Shown here: positions 7,805-12,994 of the stretch, in pieces
Numbering within the stretch: the first letter of the stretch is position 1
Layout: each line of letters opens with the position of its first letter
NCBI GenBank assembly: GCA_947496705.1
Contig: CANMDW010000024.1
Location: 19,107 to 83,106, forward strand
Source: an uncultured Aquimarina sp.
Lineage (GTDB): Bacteria; Bacteroidota; Bacteroidia; Flavobacteriales; Flavobacteriaceae
Direction of reading: 5' to 3'
Length of the DNA: 64,000 bases
Notes under the pieces: model-generated
What the model was told of the DNA's origin: nothing
The model's input: the letters and a program-made list of their open reading frames with translations, nothing else
Database searches by the model: none
Position numbers and translations under genes: made by a program

Positions 7805-7838
7805 TTTGCAGATTAAAAAAATGTTTTCATCTTTGCAT
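7805..7838 (+). promoter_or_regulatory. Putative Bacteroidota promoter
   Basis: TTTGCAG at 7805 and CATCTTTGCAT from 7828, about 20 bases apart. This is a good match to the flavobacterial TTG / TAnnTTTG promoter and the best candidate for driving transcription toward the tRNA array. Confidence 0.55.
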
Positions 7839-7903
7839 CGCAATCGAAACAAAAAAACAATGATCAAGATTGCATCATTATAAATAATTTAAAACGTATA
7901 AAA

Positions 7904-8023
7904 ATGATACCGAATAGTTCGCAACATATTTTAAATCGCCTCTTTACCGAGCAGAGAGAATATTGTTCTGATAAGAACATAAAGGGTGTCTATTTTATAG
8001 AAAAGATGGTTATAAGAACATAA
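7904..8023 (+). CDS. Possible small ORF, 39 aa
   Basis: ATG after the promoter-like site, translated MIPNSSQHILNRLFTEQ... to KMVIRT. It ends 26 bases before a strong terminator. No family. As with the unit upstream, the RNA rather than the peptide may be the product. Confidence 0.3.
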   Translation: MIPNSSQHILNRLFTEQREYCSDKNIKGVYFIEKMVIRT

Positions 8024-8048
8024 CTTATACATACATCAGATATAAAAA

Positions 8049-8077
8049 AAGACGCCCGGACAAGGCGTCTTTTTTTA
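8049..8077 (+). terminator. Rho-independent terminator
   Basis: AAGACGCC pairs with GGCGTCTT around CGGACAA, followed by seven T. It sits 39 bases before the first tRNA of the array, so array transcription must read through it or start after it. Confidence 0.85.
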
Positions 8078-8115
8078 TTGCCATAGTTCATTGACATATT
8101 GAAAACTAAATACAT

Positions 8116-8189
8116 TGACGTGTAGCTTAATTGGATAAAGCACTCGGCTTTTAACCGAGGTAATGTAGGTTCAAGTCCTACTACGTCAA
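8116..8189 (+). tRNA. tRNA-Lys (UUU)
   Basis: Complete cloverleaf: acceptor TGACGTG/TACGTCA, D-arm GCTT..AAGC, anticodon loop CTTTTAA on a CTCGG/CCGAG stem, T-arm GTAGG/CCTAC, discriminator A. First gene of the array; no encoded CCA. Confidence 0.9.
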
Positions 8190-8195
8190 CTTTAC

Positions 8196-8322
8196 GGAAG
8201 GGCAAGCCAATAGGTGGTGGCCGCAGTCTTGAAAACTGTTAGGAGATAACGACTCGTGTGGGTTCCCTGCCCGCCATCATTATCTTTTTAGGTATGGCAG
8301 GCGGGGATTCCCACTCCTTCCG
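8196..8322 (+). tRNA. tRNA-Ser (UGA) with a 40-nt palindrome inside the T-loop
   Basis: Acceptor GGAAGGG/TCCTTCC, anticodon loop CTTGAAA, long class II variable arm and discriminator G (a serine identity base) are all intact. The T-stem GTGGG/CCCAC is interrupted: after TTC (8263-8265) come 40 bases (8266-8305) and then GATT (8306-8309). The extra bases are a GC-rich interrupted palindrome (CCTGCCCGCCAT ... ATGGCAGGCGGG) of the class B repeat type. Removing them restores the standard loop TTCGATT. Whether the RNA is charged with the extension, is processed, or is dead cannot be told from sequence. Confidence 0.8.
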
Positions 8323-8326
8323 CTTT

Positions 8327-8468
8327 GAAGAGCAGGTAAATACTGGCTTTGTTACGCTCGCCTGCTAAGCGAGTTCATGTCTAGAACGTGATGAAGGTTC
8401 GAAATGCTTTGCATTCATGAATTCCTATTTAATAAAATAATAAACCATAAATAATCCTTTGCTCTCCG
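8327..8468 (+). tRNA. tRNA-Ser (GCU) with a 51-nt insertion in the T-loop
   Basis: D-stem GTAA/TTAC, anticodon stem CTCGC/GCGAG with loop CTGCTAA, long variable arm and discriminator G fit tRNA-Ser; the acceptor has one mismatch (GAAGAGC/GCTCTCC). The T-stem GAAGG/CCTTT encloses TTCGA, then 51 extra bases (8403-8453), then AT. Deleting them gives the normal loop TTCGAAT. The insertion opens with the hairpin AATGC-TTT-GCATT and is homologous, over its full 51 bases, to the insertion in tRNA-Gln at 9566-9616. Confidence 0.8.
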
Positions 8469-8475
8469 CAATAAA

Positions 8476-8547
8476 GATACTGTAGCTTAATGGTAGAGCT
8501 GGGAGCTGTTAACTCTCAAAGTGTAGGTTCGAATCCTGCCAGTATCG
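8476..8547 (+). tRNA. tRNA-Asn (GUU)
   Basis: Acceptor GATACTG/CAGTATC, anticodon loop CTGTTAA on GGGAG/CTCTC, T-arm GTAGG/CCTGC, discriminator G. Confidence 0.9.
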
Positions 8548-8551
8548 CAAT

Positions 8552-8624
8552 GACAAGGTGGCTGAATGGTTAAGGCTGCAGACTGCAAATCTGTTTTTTA
8601 TGAGTTCAAATCTCATCCTTGTCT
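8552..8624 (+). tRNA. tRNA-Cys (GCA)
   Basis: Acceptor GACAAGG/CCTTGTC, anticodon loop CTGCAAA on GCAGA/TCTGT, T-loop TTCAAAT, discriminator T as expected for tRNA-Cys. Confidence 0.9.
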
Positions 8625-8635
8625 CAAAAAACTAT

Positions 8636-8718
8636 GGAAGTATTGAGCAATTGGTTGGCTCGCCAGACTGTAAATCTGGTCTCTTCAGAGCTTGTAGGTT
8701 CGAGTCCTACTACTTCCA
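8636..8718 (+). tRNA. tRNA-Tyr (GUA)
   Basis: Acceptor GGAAGTA/TACTTCC, anticodon loop CTGTAAA on CCAGA/TCTGG, class II variable arm (CTCTTCAGAG), T-arm GTAGG/CCTAC, discriminator A. Confidence 0.9.
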
Positions 8719-8725
8719 CGTTGTT

Positions 8726-8796
8726 GCGTCTATAGTGTAACGGTAGCACCTAAGTCTCCAAAACTTATAGTCGAGGTTCAAATCCTTGTGGACGCG
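8726..8796 (+). tRNA. tRNA-Trp (CCA)
   Basis: Acceptor GCGTCTA/TGGACGC, anticodon loop CTCCAAA on TAAGT/ACTTA, discriminator G as usual for tRNA-Trp. Confidence 0.88.
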
Positions 8797-8806
8797 CAAA
8801 AACCAT

Positions 8807-8878
8807 ATATCTATGGTGTAAATAGAAGCACAAGGGATTTCTAGTCCCTAAGTCTGAGTTCGAATCTTAGTAGATATA
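8807..8878 (+). tRNA. tRNA-Arg (UCU), degenerate D-loop
   Basis: Acceptor ATATCTA/TAGATAT, anticodon loop TTTCTAG on AGGGA/TCCCT, T-loop TTCGAAT. The D-loop (AAATAGAA) lacks the usual GG, so tertiary folding may be weak. Confidence 0.8.
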
Positions 8879-8893
8879 CAAACATCTTAAAAA

Positions 8894-8966
8894 AGTACCG
8901 TAGCACAATGGCTAGTGCACCCGACTGTCTCTCGGAAGGTCACGGGTTCGAATCCCGTCGGTACTG
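8894..8966 (+). tRNA. tRNA-Asp (GUC)
   Basis: Acceptor AGTACCG/CGGTACT, D-stem GCAC/GTGC, anticodon loop CTGTCTC, T-arm ACGGG/CCCGT, discriminator G. Its last bases are repeated at 9019-9033 behind a palindromic insert. Confidence 0.88.
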
Positions 8967-9033
8967 CAAAGCAGAACTCGGGATGAGAAGTTTATCCTGA
9001 GCACAGCCGAAGGAAATTCCGTCGGTACTGCAA
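8955..9033. repeat. Palindromic insert flanked by a 15-bp copy of the tRNA-Asp 3' end
   Basis: The 15 bases CCGTCGGTACTGCAA at 8955-8969 (tRNA-Asp 3' end plus CAA) recur exactly at 9019-9033. Between them lie 49 bases containing a class C type element (CTCGGGATGAG ... ATCCTGAG, then CCGAAGG). The layout is that of a short element whose arrival duplicated the target, leaving the tRNA intact. Confidence 0.75.
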
Positions 9034-9040
9034 CAATCAT

Positions 9041-9112
9041 CTGGGGGTATAACAATGGTAGTTTACCCGCCTTGGACGCGGGAGGTTATAGGTTCGAGTC
9101 CTGTTCCCCAGA
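9041..9112 (+). tRNA. tRNA-Pro (UGG)
   Basis: Acceptor CTGGGGG/TCCCCAG, anticodon loop CTTGGAC on CCCGC/GCGGG, T-loop TTCGAGT, discriminator A. Confidence 0.9.
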
Positions 9113-9118
9113 CAAATT

Positions 9119-9191
9119 GCTCCATTAGCATAGTGGTATAGTGCATCCGGCTTTCTACCGGAAGACAAGGGTTCGATTCCCTTATGGAGTA
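9119..9191 (+). tRNA. tRNA-Glu (UUC)
   Basis: Acceptor GCTCCAT/ATGGAGT, anticodon loop CTTTCTA on TCCGG/CCGGA, T-arm AAGGG/CCCTT, discriminator A. The first pair is G-T. Confidence 0.88.
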
Positions 9192-9196
9192 CAAAA

Positions 9197-9269
9197 TGAG
9201 GTATAACTCAGTTGGTAGAGTACTGTGCTGATATCACAGAAGTCTTGGGTTCGAATCCCAATGCCTCAA
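9197..9269 (+). tRNA. tRNA-Ile (GAU)
   Basis: Acceptor TGAGGTA/TGCCTCA, anticodon loop CTGATAT on CTGTG/CACAG, T-loop TTCGAAT, discriminator A. Confidence 0.9.
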
Positions 9270-9274
9270 CAAAT

Positions 9275-9348
9275 GCAGGGATGGCGAAACTGGCAAACGC
9301 GCCTGACTTAGAATCAGGATTTTGAGAGTTCGAGTCTCTCTCCCTGTA
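9275..9348 (+). tRNA. tRNA-Leu (UAG) with short variable region
   Basis: Acceptor GCAGGGA/TCCCTGT, anticodon loop CTTAGAA on CCTGA/TCAGG, T-arm GAGAG/CTCTC. The D-arm is Leu-like, but the long class II variable arm is missing. Confidence 0.82.
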
Positions 9349-9352
9349 CAAT

Positions 9353-9426
9353 GCTCCGTTAGCCCAATTGGAAGAGGCATCGGGTTTAAGCCCCGTGTAG
9401 TCTTGGTTCGAATCCAAGGTGGAGTA
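9353..9426 (+). tRNA. tRNA-Leu (UAA anticodon), class I shape
   Basis: Acceptor GCTCCGT/GTGGAGT with G-T pairs, anticodon loop TTTAAGC on CGGG/CCCG, T-arm CTTGG/CCAAG. The variable region is only a few bases, unlike the chromosomal tRNA-Leu(UAA) at 29750-29835, so its true identity may differ. Confidence 0.75.
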
Positions 9427-9433
9427 CAACTAT

Positions 9434-9504
9434 GGGCTCATGGTGTAACGGAAGCACCCAAGGCTACGAACCTTGGAGTATAGGTTCGAATCCTATTGAG
9501 CTTA
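9434..9504 (+). tRNA. tRNA-Arg (ACG)
   Basis: Acceptor GGGCTCA/TGAGCTT with two G-T pairs, anticodon loop CTACGAA on CAAGG/CCTTG, T-arm ATAGG/CCTAT. The A34 would need deamination to inosine. Confidence 0.85.
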
Positions 9505-9509
9505 CAAAT

Positions 9510-9630
9510 TGACCTGTGATGTAACGGCAGCATCCAAGACTTTGACTCTTGGTGTAAAGGTTCGAAATGCTTTGCATTCACGATTTCTTAATTATCAAAA
9601 TAGTAGATAATGAGTAATCCTTTCAGGTCA
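9510..9630 (+). tRNA. tRNA-Gln (UUG) with a 51-nt insertion in the T-loop
   Basis: Acceptor TGACCTG/CAGGTCA and anticodon loop CTTTGAC on CAAGA/TCTTG are intact. The T-stem AAAGG/CCTTT encloses TTCGA, 51 extra bases (9566-9616) and AT; removal restores TTCGAAT. The insertion starts with the same 15 bases as that in tRNA-Ser(GCU) (AATGCTTTGCATTCA), has the same length, sits at the same position and matches it at 25 of the remaining 36 bases by my count. Confidence 0.8.
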
Positions 9631-9637
9631 TCAAAAT

Positions 9638-9711
9638 GGTGTCTCTAGCTTATCTGGTAAAGCACCCCGCTGTGAACGGGAGGAACAGGGTTCGAACCCC
9701 GGAGTACACCC
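9638..9711 (+). tRNA. tRNA-His (GUG)
   Basis: An extra 5' G (position -1) as expected, an acceptor GGTGT..CTC/GAG-T-ACACC with one bulged T, anticodon loop CTGTGAA on CCCCG/CGGGA. The bulge makes the acceptor imperfect. Confidence 0.8.
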
Positions 9712-9716
9712 CAAAG

Positions 9717-9789
9717 GGAACAGTAGCAAAGTAGGTCAATGCGCCGGATTGAAGATCCGAAGATATAGGTTCGAGTCCTATCTGTTCCA
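9717..9789 (+). tRNA. tRNA-Phe (GAA)
   Basis: Acceptor GGAACAG/CTGTTCC, anticodon loop TTGAAGA on CGGA/TCCG, T-arm ATAGG/CCTAT, discriminator A. Last gene of the main array. Confidence 0.88.
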
Positions 9790-9830
9790 CTAATTTTTAA
9801 AACAATGTTTAATCAATTCATCTAATTATT

Positions 9831-10007
9831 ATGGAAACTCACTTTACTATTACCAAAAGAAAAAAGAAAAGTTTGAAGCTTTTGATCACTAGAATAGTAT
9901 CAAAGTGGATTTCGAATTACATCAAAGCGATGAGCAAAGCTTTATACCCTCCTGAAACACAAGGAGTAAAAAGCAAGAATGACAGACATCGTATTTTTTA
10001 TAAGTGA
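9831..10007 (+). CDS. Possible small basic protein, 58 aa
   Basis: ATG 41 bases after tRNA-Phe, translated METHFTITKRKKKSLKLLIT ... HRIFYK. It is strongly basic with an amphipathic N-terminal helix. Similar small basic ORFs occur elsewhere in the element (13734-13904). No family recognised; it may be a nucleic-acid-binding peptide. Confidence 0.4.
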   Translation: METHFTITKRKKKSLKLLITRIVSKWISNYIKAMSKALYPPETQGVKSKNDRHRIFYK

Positions 10008-10017
10008 TTTTATTTAT

Positions 10018-10038
10018 CTACGCAAAAAGACCGCGTAG
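10018..10038. other. Short hairpin CTACGC/GCGTAG
   Basis: A perfect 6-bp stem with a nine-base A-rich loop directly upstream of a promoter-like CATCTTTG. It could be an operator or a weak terminator for the small ORF. Confidence 0.4.
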
Positions 10039-10046
10039 TACAATTT

Positions 10047-10056
10047 CATCTTTGTA
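10047..10056 (+). promoter_or_regulatory. Putative -7 box for the split tRNA / TerD-RING unit
   Basis: CATCTTTGTA resembles the -7 box of the promoter at 7828. No clear -33 TTG is visible. If used, the transcript would have a leader of about 570 bases containing a strong hairpin, the repeat cluster and the split tRNA-Lys before the 745-aa gene. Confidence 0.4.
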
Positions 10057-10113
10057 CTGTAATTAAAACAAACTCTCATATTTAATGGGGTATAATTGAG
10101 GGTTTGAAGTAGT

Positions 10114-10145
10114 GCCCTGCTACAAAATAGGGTAAGTAGCAGGGC
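10114..10145 (+). other. Strong RNA hairpin in the leader
   Basis: GCCCTGCTAC (10114-10123) pairs perfectly with GTAGCAGGGC (10136-10145) around a 12-base loop. No T-run follows, so it is not an ordinary terminator. Just before it, TTTGAAGTA at 10103-10111 is complementary to the TACTTCAAA formed by three of the downstream repeats. Confidence 0.65.
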
Positions 10146-10251
10146 TATTAAAGAACGTTCATAAACATATTAGAAAAATAACAGGTCAAATAAAAATTAC
10201 TTCAAAATTTCATCGCACTGAACTATACTTTTATAATTACCAGTTAAAATG

Positions 10252-10487
10252 GGGGCAGTAGCTCAGATGGTTAGAGCAGGTCAGTTTATAGATTACCTTT
10301 AAAAATTGAATACTAGGTGAAAATATTCCGTGCAGGTCAAATTAAACATACTTCAACAGGTAAAAGTCTCCCAATGGAGGCTTTTGGTTCGAGTCCAAAT
10401 TGTTTAAAAATTACCAGACAGGTCAATATAAGCTTACTTCAGCGCTTTTAACGCCCAGGTCGTGGGTTCGATTCCCACCTGCTCCAC
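10252..10487 (+). tRNA. tRNA-Lys (UUU) split in the anticodon stem by 162 nt
   Basis: The 5' part (10252-10280) contains acceptor GGGGCAG, TA, D-arm GCTC..GAGC, A and the first two stem bases GG. The 3' part (10443-10487) begins GCG, then loop CTTTTAA, stem CGCCC, T-arm GTGGG/CCCAC, acceptor CTGCTCC and discriminator A. Joining the two gives a perfect GGGCG/CGCCC anticodon stem and a full acceptor with one G-T pair, so the gene is a precise tRNA interrupted between positions 28 and 29. The interruption (10281-10442) starts TCAGTTTATAG within one 21-nt repeat and ends with the last base of another. Bacterial tRNA introns normally sit in the anticodon loop and are group I; this is too short and in the wrong place for that. 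Confidence 0.8.
10344..10408 (+). ncRNA. tRNA-like fold inside the tRNA-Lys interruption
   Basis: TTTGG-TTCGAGT-CCAAA (10384-10400) is a canonical T-arm with a canonical loop. It is followed by TGTTTA (10402-10407), which pairs with TAAACA (10344-10349) at the spacing of an acceptor stem, giving a 65-nt tRNA-like outline. The middle hairpin (10367-10382, CTCC-CAAT-GGAG core) lacks a normal seven-base anticodon loop and the D-arm is poor. It may be a degenerate tRNA or a tRNA mimic. Confidence 0.45.
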
Positions 10488-10632
10488 TAAATGGTCAATA
10501 CATGCTTACTTCAAAAAACTGAAAAATTTAAGTTTGTAAATTACCATTTAAAATTAAGGTCAATTGTTTCTTACTTCAAAACTCTTTTAGGTAGAACCAG
10601 AAACAAAATTATCTAATTTAAATATTAAAAAA

Positions 10633-12870
10633 ATGAAAAAATTATTACAAATCAGCATCCGTCAGAATGCAATCTACATTCCCCAGGAATTAATTGCTAA
10701 CGGAAAAAATGAAATCACAGAAACAACATCAGTTCTATTAGCTAATGTGTCTAAATTAGGATATACATTTTCAGAGCCTTTGTTGCATGCTTTGAATAGT
10801 ACTTCTCCAAAATACAAACTAGAAGTATTGGAAGTATTAAAAGAAGTAATGGGTGTAAATAAAAACTGGACTCCATTGGTTAGGGGTTGGGATGTCCCCA
10901 CTGGTGAATCCGTAATTGATCATATTGTTACTGCATTTGCCAATATTTTCAAAAGTAAAAAAGGAGCTTATCTACCTTGTGGTCATGTTATTCCTGAACA
11001 TACATTTCCACTGGAACGATATAATGGTTGTCCATTCTGTGGAACACCTTTTGATTTTGGTGAGATTGAAGCTTATGGTCAAGGAAGTAAACTAAAAGTT
11101 TTAACTCTTTGGACGGATAAAGAAGTTGAGGCATTTTATGAAGATTTACTAAAGTCTAAAACTGCTTTGGATGCGACTCAAGTGGATAGTCTAAAAAGTT
11201 TACTATATAAATATCCTTTGCCATTAGATATTGAAATTGGAGTCAAAGAAACATTGATGTTAGTCATCGATACTTTAGTAGAAAATGATAGATCAGATGA
11301 AGCTCAACTTTTGTTTAAAAACCCAAATGATATCCTACGATATTTGTGGTACAAGCATACGGGATTTTTACAAATCATTAAGCCTAAAACGATCGTAAAA
11401 CGTCATTCAGTCAATCATCAAAACCTACATTTGGGTTTAGATAAAGGAGCTGTTGCTTTTGTAGAGAAACAAAAAGAGTTGAAACTAAAGTATTCAAGAA
11501 AAGAATGTCTTATGGTTTCCAAATGGTTAAATAATCTAGACTTGGATGTAGAGAAAAATTGTGAGATCATGCACCCAAAAAGAGGTATGTGGGTTCGATT
11601 CATTAGAGCGTTACGATTGGCGGAGTATAGCAAACGAAAAGGTTTTGAGAACCTTGCTAACTTGTTAGATGTCTTTTATAATGAAGCTTATGAGGTATGG
11701 GAAGGAAGATTAAATCATTATCGATTGAAATTGGATCCAGAACAAACGTTTACACTACTGAAGCAGCGTCCAGGTTTGTTTGCACGTTCTCTATTTTCGA
11801 ACATGCTATGGTTTGGAGCAGATCAGACTGTTGCAGCTTTTTCAGAGGTTATTGATAAAGTTCCTGCTCGTTTGGTTTTTACGTTAAATATGTACGCCGA
11901 AAATTATTTCAATCCATCCGTGAACAGAGCTGTAAAGCCTTTGGGAGGAACGAATAAGAGTATTCCACCAAATAAGCTAATCCAATTGTATGATGAAAAA
12001 CAATTGAGTATGATGAAATCAAAGATCGAGGAATTATGTTTACTAGCGATGAAAAATCGTTTTGCTTCAATTCCTAATGAAAATCAAACCATTTATATTG
12101 ATGAAGGATTGTATAAAATCCCTGTAGCTATTGGAGATAGAAGTGAAACTGTTCAGGATATGCCATCTGCATTGATGGGTTCACGATTCTCTATTGATGG
12201 TGATACTGTCAGATTATTTATGCAATGGGGTAAGGGTCTTCCTGCTCAACATTTGGATATGGATTTAAGCTGTAGTGTATCTTATGAAAAAGGAACAGAA
12301 TTCTGTTCGTATTCTCAGCTGGTAATTCCCGGATGTAAATATAGTGGAGACATCCAAAGTATTCCTGATAAAATAGGAACTGCAGAATATATTGATGTCA
12401 ATATAAATGAATTAGCAAAGCGAAAAGCTAAATATGTCACCTTTACTTGCAATGCTTATAGTAATGGTGCCATTACTCCAAACTTGGTTGTAGGTTGGAT
12501 GAATAGTAAATATCCCATGAGAATCTCAACCAAAACAGGGGTTGCTTATGATCCATCTTGTGTACAACATCAAATTAGAATTTCCCAAAGCGCTAGCAAG
12601 GGGCTGGTATTTGGCGTTTTAGATGTAACTGCTCGTGAAATCATATGGTTGGAAATGAGTTTCAGAGGTCAGGTCGTACAACGATTAGATACCAAAGGTG
12701 TGCAGGCTTTATTAGCAAAATTAGATAGTAAATTGAATATTGGAAATTTATTACAACTTAAAGCTGAAGCACAAGAATTGAAGATTCTGAATGATTCAAC
12801 GGCTGATGAAAACTATAATATGGAATGGGCAATGAATTCGGCCGCTGTAACACAGTTGTTAGTTGATTAA
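10633..12870 (+). CDS. RING-like / TerD-like multidomain protein (MXAN_6230/SCO0854-type)
   Basis: 745 residues. At about residues 115-145 lies a cysteine/histidine cluster (CGHVIPEHTF ... CPFCGTPF) typical of a small zinc ribbon or RING-like finger. A long helical repeat-like region follows (about 150-470). The C-terminal part (about 515-650) resembles the TerD beta-sandwich, with HLDMDLSCSV, the CKYSGDIQS turn and YIDVNINEL, the features of calcium-binding tellurite/stress proteins. The combination fits the poorly studied MXAN_6230/SCO0854 RING-domain family as I remember it. It directly follows the leader with the split tRNA and 21-nt repeats and ends at a strong terminator, so leader and gene are probably one unit. 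Function unknown; a role in RNA- or stress-related conflict is inference. Confidence 0.6.
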   Translation: MKKLLQISIRQNAIYIPQELIANGKNEITETTSVLLANVSKLGYTFSEPLLHALNSTSPKYKLEVLEVLKEVMGVNKNWTPLVRGWDVPTGESVIDHIVTAFANIFKSKKGAYLPCGHVIPEHTFPLERYNGCPFCGTPFDFGEIEAYGQGSKLKVLTLWTDKEVEAFYEDLLKSKTALDATQVDSLKSLLYKYPLPLDIEIGVKETLMLVIDTLVENDRSDEAQLLFKNPNDILRYLWYKHTGFLQIIKPKTIVKRHSVNHQNLHLGLDKGAVAFVEKQKELKLKYSRKECLMVSKWLNNLDLDVEKNCEIMHPKRGMWVRFIRALRLAEYSKRKGFENLANLLDVFYNEAYEVWEGRLNHYRLKLDPEQTFTLLKQRPGLFARSLFSNMLWFGADQTVAAFSEVIDKVPARLVFTLNMYAENYFNPSVNRAVKPLGGTNKSIPPNKLIQLYDEKQLSMMKSKIEELCLLAMKNRFASIPNENQTIYIDEGLYKIPVAIGDRSETVQDMPSALMGSRFSIDGDTVRLFMQWGKGLPAQHLDMDLSCSVSYEKGTEFCSYSQLVIPGCKYSGDIQSIPDKIGTAEYIDVNINELAKRKAKYVTFTCNAYSNGAITPNLVVGWMNSKYPMRISTKTGVAYDPSCVQHQIRISQSASKGLVFGVLDVTAREIIWLEMSFRGQVVQRLDTKGVQALLAKLDSKLNIGNLLQLKAEAQELKILNDSTADENYNMEWAMNSAAVTQLLVD

Positions 12871-12876
12871 TTGTGG

Positions 12877-12909
12877 AAACCTACAGGATCAGTTTCTGTA
12901 GGTTTTTTT
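12877..12909 (+). terminator. Rho-independent terminator after the TerD-RING gene
   Basis: AAACCTACAG pairs with CTGTAGGTTT around nine bases, followed by T-run; it begins 7 bases after the stop codon. Confidence 0.85.
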
Positions 12910-12994
12910 GTAATCTAAATAGTAATTGTAACATAATTAACTCTAAGATAATCGATAAATGAACTCTAAATCCTAACATAAACTAATTAAAACA

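Larger units (their letters stand above)
10184..10579 (+). repeat. Cluster of six interspersed 21-nt repeats
   Basis: Units at 10184-10204, 10279-10299 (diverged), 10336-10356, 10422-10442, 10494-10514 and 10559-10579. Five are exactly 21 bases: a constant GGTCAA start, a variable middle of seven or eight bases, and a constant TACTTCA end (CTTACTTCA in the last three). Starts are 95, 57, 86, 72 and 65 bases apart, so they are neither tandem nor CRISPR-like. One unit begins in the anticodon stem of the split tRNA-Lys and another ends exactly at its second half. Confidence 0.85.

Noticed and set aside
7643..7867. 74-aa ORF on the - strand
   Set aside because: It crosses a promoter and shows no coding character.
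8558..9429. Protein-coding ORFs over the tRNA array (8558-8740 +, 9208-9429 -)
   Set aside because: They consist of translated tRNA sequence.
8116..9789. Suppressor tRNA in the array that could read the TAG at 29441
   Set aside because: No gene in the array has a CTA, TTA or TCA anticodon; the CTA seen in some loops lies outside positions 34-36.
10281..10442. Group I or group II intron in tRNA-Lys
   Set aside because: At 162 nt it is too short for a standard catalytic core, it lies in the anticodon stem, and no P-helix or domain V pattern was found.
10184..10579. CRISPR array for the GGTCAA/TACTTCA repeats
   Set aside because: Repeat middles vary, spacing ranges from 57 to 95 bases, and tRNA halves occupy the gaps; no cas genes nearby.
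10633..12870. Ro60/TROVE protein
   Set aside because: Helical repeats suggested it at first, but TROVE signatures are absent and the C-terminal part fits TerD better.
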